From positions 33,452,854 to 33,516,853 of the forward strand of contig CM054116.1 of the NCBI GenBank assembly GCA_028673005.1: a stretch of DNA of 64,000 nucleotides, written 5' to 3'. The notes under the pieces are model-generated. The model made no database searches. It saw only the letters and a program-made list of their open reading frames with translations, and was not told where the DNA came from. The stretch is from Tanypteryx hageni. Its lineage: Eukaryota; Arthropoda; Insecta; Odonata; Petaluridae. Each line of letters opens with the position of its first letter. The first letter of the stretch is position 1. The position numbers and the translations under genes are program-made. Shown here piece after piece: positions 59,301 to 64,000 of the stretch.

Positions 59301-62300
59301 ACTTTATGTGAATAAAGCATTTTTGCCAAATTTAGATTTTCTATTTTGATTCTTTATCGATTTTGTAGAGTATGACCAACAAATATATAGATAGATTTCT
59401 CAATTTGTATATGTATTTGTATATATATATATATATACATGACTTCCCTATTAAGGCAGTCAACTTTATCACTACCCCCTTATCTCTCTTACCCATAAAT
59501 ATAAAATGTAACATTAACTTCAAAATTTTATAAATATTTGCACAAAGATTTGTTTTGTTTGTCTTAAATACAGGTTTCCCGCCCTTTATGCGAGGGTTGC
59601 ATTCCAGAAAAGTGATGCATAAAGCAAATTCGTATAACCCATATTTACATGTAAAAGATTCCACATTCCACAAACAATCCTAACTCTCCTCCATTACCCT
59701 CTTCTTTTGCTCCATAACAACTTCTTATGCGCTAAATACAAACTTAAAATGATTAACACTGTAAATGATAGTCGCCAATAAAAGAAAGCAGATGAGCACA
59801 AGTGGTGACTTGTGGATGACATAATAGTAGAGGTTTAAAGTGCCGGAGGATTGTCTTGGCCCAACCCAAGTTCCATGGGCAAGGTGACAAAACTTCTCAA
59901 GTATATATATATATCAAGAATGAGGTCTGGCTACCCTGTGAAATTGACTCATCTTTTTCTCGATGTGCTGTCTCATCTCCACTCTACAATTTCCTCTCCA
60001 CTCCTATCTCTTTTACCATACTACTAATACACAAAGCGTAAGAGACAATAAGGGACTTAATGGTCGCCTTGTGGTGTAGTGAACTTCCTTTCATTTGTAC
60101 TGCACTGGCCGCGTAATCGCTTAAGAATGAATCAAAGACGCATAAAAAGAAATTCCGGTGGCAATAAGTTTGTCGCATAAATAAGAAGGGATGTAAATAT
60201 AAGGAAAATTCGAAGATTCTCGTAGTCAACTAAGCCAGTTGGAGATCAGAAAACAAATGAAGAAGAAAATAGTGCTAAAAGCTTGAGGGTTCGATCTCCC
60301 ATCTACTGATTATTCTTATGGGGGAAAATTCCCTGTTATAAGAGGTCTCGATATATGTTGCACTTTGGTGGTCCCAACCCCAACATATAACGGGGACCCC
60401 CTGTACTGCGATCTTGATGGATTTGTACAGTATATCTTGTAAGAATTTAATAATTTTAGTAAAATATTAAAACCTTTAAAAAAAACAAAAATATTGAAAC
60501 TATTCCATATGCATATTTCAATTTTTGTGACACTCCTGCAATCCTTTCATGAACTCCAAGTTGGGAACCGCTGCTTTATGGGATGAGAGATTTTAAACAA
60601 GTAGATTGCAACTGTTATGATGTAATTTTATCTAAATTTTTATATGTATCTATTAAGAACTTTTTCATTTTAAACTTAAGCTAGCATTTAGTATAATGAA
60701 TTTTTACTGAAGATTTCAACATTTGCTCAGCGTAGATGTCATGATTTTAAGAAGCTCACTCGCTATGGTTATTACCCTGGTGCATGTTTTGATGAATTGT
60801 GAGCTAACTTGATACCCTTCTCTCTTCCCGGTGGCCCTTGGTTATCTTGGGCCACATTCTTGGGAGGAGGAATCTCTCCACCTCTACTTGAACAACCAAC
60901 TACGACCCACTGATTGATGAACTGACTGATATTGCTTACATCAACAAAATTTTTGGTGCATCCTGAACTTCCAGCCAGCAAGGATCTAGCCCAGACATCC
61001 TACTTTATGGCTTCCAACAGGTGGTGCATTTGTTAAAATTGGAATTTTTATCCAGTTTTTCTCATTTTGGAAGTACCTTTATGTACATTATTACTTTCAG
61101 ATGATGTTATGTGTCTGCAGGAAAAAATAATTTAATGACTCCTCTTTTATATATCAGGTTTACATCAGATATAATTTATTTTTGGGTTCAATTCTTAGAA
61201 AATAGGTGTATGTGAGCAGTTGTCGGATGTTTAGGTATTGGGAAGTTGTGTTAAATTGTAATGTAAAATACGTAAATTAAAGCATATTTGGGTAAGAGGA
61301 TTCATTTTCCATTTGTGATAATCTAGCATCATGAATGTTTGCTTAGTATATGTAAAACATTTGTCTAAAATTTGTAGCACTAACATTTTGTATGACTTGA
61401 AAAGTGAACATTATAAAAATTAACTTTGTTATAATTGTGTGCTTCAATAAAAAAAATTGAAACAGTTGTGCTTATGAGTAGCCATGTAAACATGAAGAAT
61501 TTTCTTTCAAGTTTTAATTAGAAAAAATTACATGAACATATTTTGGAAACAGGAATGTGTTACGATATTTCTTACTAAAAGTAAAACTTCACCTGAATGT
61601 TACTTAAAGTATAGTTTCCCATTCACTTTAACTCACTTTAAAATAAATTGCTAATACTTAAAAATCTTTTTTACTGTGCTAGATATTAAGAAAAGCTACT
61701 GAAGGTATAACCAGTTAACAGGTTTTATGAGTGTTCTATTCTTTCACTTTACTATTACAATTTTACTTTTGCCCGAGTTTTTGCAGGATTATTTTTCATA
61801 ATGATGCTTATTAGTGTTATTGTCTTTTGCTGAATGTTCTGCAAATTTACACCTAACTAAATTCTTTGAATTGTAAACTGAATTCATTCTAATACCATCT
61901 TAATAATTCATTGCAGTTTCAACTTTGTTTTTGTGTTAAATGTACTTCTTTAGTAGTATTTTAGGTATCCTTTTCTGTGAGTTAAGCTATCTATGTTATG
62001 TAACTTATTATTATTTCAAATTATTCAAAGATTTTGTTTATATCGTGGTTGCATAAAATTGGTATTTTGATAATTATTTTAAGCATATTTTTAATTTTCT
62101 GTAATTTATTCATTTATCATTACTATGGAAATTTAATATTTTACCAACAGTTGCCTTATTTACTTGCGTAATTTCCCCTCCCAAATTATGAGGAGGAAAT
62201 AACACAATATTTTTTCTGATACAGCCCCTTGCATACAATAGGGTAAAATCACGTATTTGCCCCACCCTTGTTTTAGCGCAAAAATATTCTGCAAAAAACG

Positions 62301-63232
62301 GGCAGTTATGCGAATAAATATGGTATTTACATTTTTGAAGTTATATAAATAATAATGTTAAGTATTTATTCCTTAACTCTTGCTAGTTAAGTATTTATTC
62401 CTTAACTCTTGCTACTTGCTTTTGTGTTTATTTTTAAAATTGACTTTTATTGTTGAAACTAAATGTCAGAGAAGTTTTAATTTTATTCAACGTAGCCCTT
62501 AACATTTGTTTCTGCTTCATGAATTGTTTAACTTTGCATCTTCATAAATGTAGTGATCATTTTTATGATGAGCTTAAATTGAAGTATTACTGTTAAGTAT
62601 AAATAGTGGTATGATTTTGAATGTTTATGTTTTGGACAATATTAATACTTCATAAATATTAAATATTTGTCAAAGAAATTAAAAAAAACCTAGGAAAACT
62701 GACAAATTTTGGATTTTTTACTTGTATTATTAAAAAATATTCATTCTAAAAAGCAAATAATCTCTTTAAAAACCAAGTTCCAATAAAAAAAATGTCAGTT
62801 TTTAAGATCTGAAATTTTGTTTCAGCAATAATGCAGTGGTCGAGGGGATAGTTTTACAGACTTGCTACTGCAGCAAAGAATTTATTTTTGTGGTGTCCTC
62901 GACTTTATCTGAACTACCTGGTTTCACGCAATAGCTACTATTTTTACTTTATTTTACTAGCTAAAGTTTTCTTCTATAAGAATTCTAAGTACTTATGGAA
63001 AATTTTATTGGTAGCTTGAGGGTATTGATTACGGGACCTGCTTCATGTTTACTAGATAGCAACTCGAACCATTTATTATCATTCCAGTTAATCTCAAAAA
63101 TAATTTTCCTGCTTCTGATTGTTTTTTTGATCTCTTTATAGCTTACACTTGACCACAATGTGTCTACAATATAAGCCTACAGTTGTGGCCTGCTTTTGCA
63201 TTCATCTGGCTTGCAAGTGGTCAAACTGGGGG
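44254..63232 (+). CDS. CycT: Cyclin T (P-TEFb regulatory subunit), first five exons; continues past the window
   Basis: Cyclin T binds CDK9 to form P-TEFb, the nuclear kinase that phosphorylates RNA polymerase II and releases paused transcription. Exons 44254-44399, 44931-45141, 46365-46488, 60975-61020 and 63142-63232 join with agreeing phases to 206 codons and cover most of the two cyclin boxes. Markers: [82 protein letters not shown] and [13 protein letters not shown], all in the order found in human cyclins T1/T2. The start ATG follows AATAA and sits in ATGGCGGCGG. The rest of cyclin box 2 and the C-terminal His-rich/CTD-binding region must lie beyond 64000. The 14.5-kb third-to-fourth intron is full of transposon relics. 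Confidence 0.95.
44931..45141 (+). CDS. CycT: Cyclin T exon 2 (cyclin box core)
   Basis: Acceptor GCAAGTTCAG, donor GTAAGT. It encodes [19 protein letters not shown], then the invariant [20 protein letters not shown] and [14 protein letters not shown]. This includes the Lys and Glu (AAKVEE) that contact CDK9 in cyclin boxes. Confidence 0.96.
46365..46488 (+). CDS. CycT: Cyclin T exon 3
   Basis: Acceptor TTCTTTCAG, donor GTAGGT. It encodes [37 protein letters not shown] and HLVR, matching the end of cyclin box 1. Confidence 0.95.
46699..47410 (+). pseudogene. Tigger/pogo-like element relic
   Basis: After TA, CAGGTATACCTCACGATACA is a pogo-like end. About 460 bases downstream a broken frame reads [18 protein letters not shown] and, in another frame, [16 protein letters not shown], i.e. 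the CENP-B-type helix-turn-helix of Tigger transposases. The catalytic part is absent. It lies in the large cyclin T intron. Confidence 0.65.
49480..49575. repeat. Fragment of a dispersed repeat with 'taaatacgg' end
   Basis: 'gaatataagattaccctt' and 'cttatattgagataaatacg' are inverted partners of each other; the end also resembles 29260-29285. Possibly a short foldback element. Confidence 0.35.
52336..52822. mobile_element. pogo-type MITE
   Basis: Flanked by TA at both sides (52334-52335, 52823-52824). Ends: CAGGCAACTCTCGTTCAATG and, in reverse, CAGGTAACTCTCGTTCAACA. 487 bp, non-coding, with internal 'tcgttcaatgaa' and 'cattcaatgaaag' variants. The TA target and CAGG ends fit mobilisation by a Tigger/pogo transposase. 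Confidence 0.82.
53075..54033 (+). repeat. Tigger-like relic, uninterrupted copy
   Basis: Direct relative of 17930-18625 plus 21004-21265. It shows the site at about 53765 ('gccttaaaatgtagtt') without the piggyBac. One frame (53259-53441) includes [20 protein letters not shown], similar to the N-terminal psq-type HTH of Tigger/CENP-B proteins. Coding capacity is lost. Confidence 0.65.
54410..55130 (-). pseudogene. Tigger-like transposase relic (C-terminal half)
   Basis: On the minus strand, 55129-54929 reads [20 protein letters not shown] followed by [18 protein letters not shown], the second and third catalytic-Asp regions of a DDE_1 (Tigger) transposase. After a gap with stops, 54703-54410 reads [20 protein letters not shown] and [13 protein letters not shown], the typical acidic C-terminal tail ending before DPYLERS. 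Frame breaks make it non-functional. Sequence further upstream (to about 56022) may include more of the same element but is not recognisable. Confidence 0.8.
56116..57329. mobile_element. Probable pogo-type element with decayed interior
   Basis: Left: TA then CAGTAAAGCCTCCCTAAGAC. Right in reverse: TA then CAGTATATTATCCTCTCTAAG, a degenerate inverted repeat. The interior repeats 'ggttgctttgggaggtggtt' near the left end and a similar purine-rich stretch near the right end. No intact frame. The pairing of the two ends is tentative. Confidence 0.5.
57425..57690. repeat. Large foldback (inverted repeat with ~110-bp arms)
   Basis: The left arm (57425-57538) and right arm (57572-57690) are reverse complements with a few differences; a shared stretch is 'gttaacttttataaaacagtg'. 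The spacer is about 33 bp. A MITE without a separate interior, or a foldback element. Confidence 0.85.
57840..58640 (-). repeat. Dispersed repeat B, reverse copy (head and purine tract)
   Basis: In reverse the right end reads CACTAGCATAATTGCCTGTC, AAATATGATGAG, like the head of repeat B at 31540. The purine-rich tract 58325-58370 mirrors its pyrimidine tract. The 57840-58200 part was not matched and is included only by proximity. Confidence 0.45.
58707..58930. mobile_element. TTAA-flanked MITE (piggyBac-type), copy 2
   Basis: Left TTAA at 58703-58706; right flank is TTCA (58931-58934), probably a mutated TTAA. It aligns end to end with 28438-28663, with shared 'atgcaatagctca' and 'aagtatgcaattctt'. 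Confidence 0.75.
58960..59335 (+). repeat. Dispersed repeat B, empty-site copy
   Basis: Contains 'aaaatatgtgatttaaatg' followed by 'tttaatatgagttatttcg', the uninterrupted form of the site that carries the piggyBac at 32265/34430. It continues to 'atccaaaagaataaaagcc'. Confidence 0.7.
59571..59650 (+). repeat. pogo-like terminal repeat remnant
   Basis: After TA, CAGGTTTCCCGCCCTTTATG with an internal 'gcataaagcaaattcgtata', similar in style to the ends at 1079 and 46699. No right partner found. Confidence 0.4.
60975..61020 (+). CDS. CycT: Cyclin T exon 4 (46-base microexon)
   Basis: The acceptor is AACTTCCAG at 60974, donor GTGGTG. With the G left from exon 3 it reads [15 protein letters not shown], a cyclin T signature. 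A CAG four bases further in would break the frame, so the first CAG is used. Confidence 0.94.
61021..63141 (+). other. Cyclin T intron 4, no other feature seen
   Basis: AT-rich intron between exons 4 and 5. A short direct repeat, 'taagtatttattccttaactcttgcta', lies at about 62357-62411; otherwise nothing recognisable. Confidence 0.6.
63142..63232 (+). CDS. CycT: Cyclin T exon 5
   Basis: Acceptor TCTTTATAG, donor GTGAGT. It completes the Ser codon and reads [20 protein letters not shown] followed by [10 protein letters not shown], the middle of cyclin box 2. It leaves in phase 0; the next exon is outside the window (none found to 64000). Confidence 0.94.
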
Positions 63233-64000
63233 GTGAGTTGATTTCGTAATATGATGAAACATAGCCCTGTTTTGCTGATGAAATGATGGTATGGCAATTC
63301 CAAGCATTTTTTATAACTTTTTGGTATAGTCTGTAATGTCTCCTTCATTTTTTATTAGTTACTATTTTAATGTTTCTTTATTCAATGCAATGGCATAAAT
63401 ATAAAGTTTACCTTAGTGGTCCATTGATTCCTACATTTATGGTGAATGTTTTTGTTTATTAACACCTACTATGAATTTTTGCTCCTGTAACATTTGAGTT
63501 TTATTGCTGTGCTGGGTCGATATTAATTTTGATCGTGTGACAAAGATATATCTAATATTTCACAAATTTTTCATTTCTATTAAATTAAAATGGTAGATCC
63601 TTTTTATTATTAATTTATGCCCTTTTTTTAATACTTTTTTTGCCTATGTAGTGAACTTAAGCTTATGTAACCGACTGCCCAAGTTAATCATCATCTTTCA
63701 TGGGAATCTCCTCTTTGATACAAGGAAATGTTTTTGACTGAAAATGCAGTAAAATATGAATTGCATAGTAATTCTGTGCAGTAATACCAGTTAATGTCAA
63801 CTCATCTTTTATAATATTTTCATACCTCTTGCTTTTTTCATTAAAAATTACTGGTTTCTGATGTATATCAGTACACATACTCTTCTGCTTATTTTACATT
63901 TAATGACAGATTCTTGATGTTGGTGTAATTTCACTGTTCAGTTTTACTGTCTGATGAGCCTTAAAAGAAAAGCAGTTATCTGAGGATGAAGTTCTATAAC

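Larger units (their letters stand above)
46489..60974 (+). other. Long cyclin T intron
   Basis: A 14.5-kb intron between exons 3 and 4. Apart from the transposons and repeats listed separately it is AT-rich with no recognisable exon, including 47411-49479, 49576-52335 and 59336-60700. Confidence 0.7.

Noticed and set aside
1..64000. CRISPR array, bacterial operon or defence system
   Set aside because: No regularly spaced short repeats; genes are spliced and animal-type throughout.

Overview
This is an AT-rich stretch of an animal nuclear genome. Genes have long introns and GT-AG splicing, and DNA transposons are abundant. The protein-coding exons resemble animal orthologues. The transposon set (mariner, IS630/Tc1-type, pogo/Tigger, piggyBac, hAT, a LINE and a tRNA-derived SINE) fits an arthropod, perhaps a chelicerate; the species call is inference.

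Three host genes are visible. (1) At 2915-3063 (+) lies the terminal coding exon of a zinc transporter of the SLC30/ZnT family; its other exons lie upstream of the window. (2) KANSL2, a subunit of the NSL histone-acetyltransferase complex, runs on the minus strand from 43678 down to 14888. It has eight well-supported coding exons plus one candidate exon. (3) Cyclin T, the regulatory subunit of P-TEFb, starts at 44254 (+) and leaves the window after its fifth exon at 63232. KANSL2 and cyclin T stand head to head, 575 bp between start codons, and probably share a bidirectional promoter. Both products act on chromatin and transcription. The splice phases of all adjacent exons agree, which strongly supports both gene models.

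Most of the remaining sequence is intron or intergenic DNA filled with mobile elements, several nested and datable relative to each other. 3.1-14.9 kb: hAT and mariner relics, a 375-bp tandem duplication, and a mariner element (11108-14629) into which an IS630/Tc1-type element with a DD82E-like triad (12397-14544) has jumped. 15-29.6 kb (KANSL2 introns): an inverted SINE pair, a hAT MITE with an 8-bp target duplication, a decayed piggyBac inserted at a TTAA inside an older Tigger-like relic, and a complete-ended pogo/Tigger element carrying a SINE insertion. 29.7-40.6 kb (KANSL2 intron): an uninterrupted piggyBac transposase with matching TTAA flanks and terminal inverted repeats, inserted in a dispersed repeat whose empty-site relatives also occur in this window; then a LINE relic. 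46.5-61 kb (cyclin T intron): Tigger/pogo relics and MITEs.

I see no CRISPR array, operon, rRNA or functional tRNA gene, and no evidence for a wholly new biological system. The most notable items are the intact piggyBac, the nearly intact Sailor-like element broken by one visible stop codon, and the empty-site comparisons.
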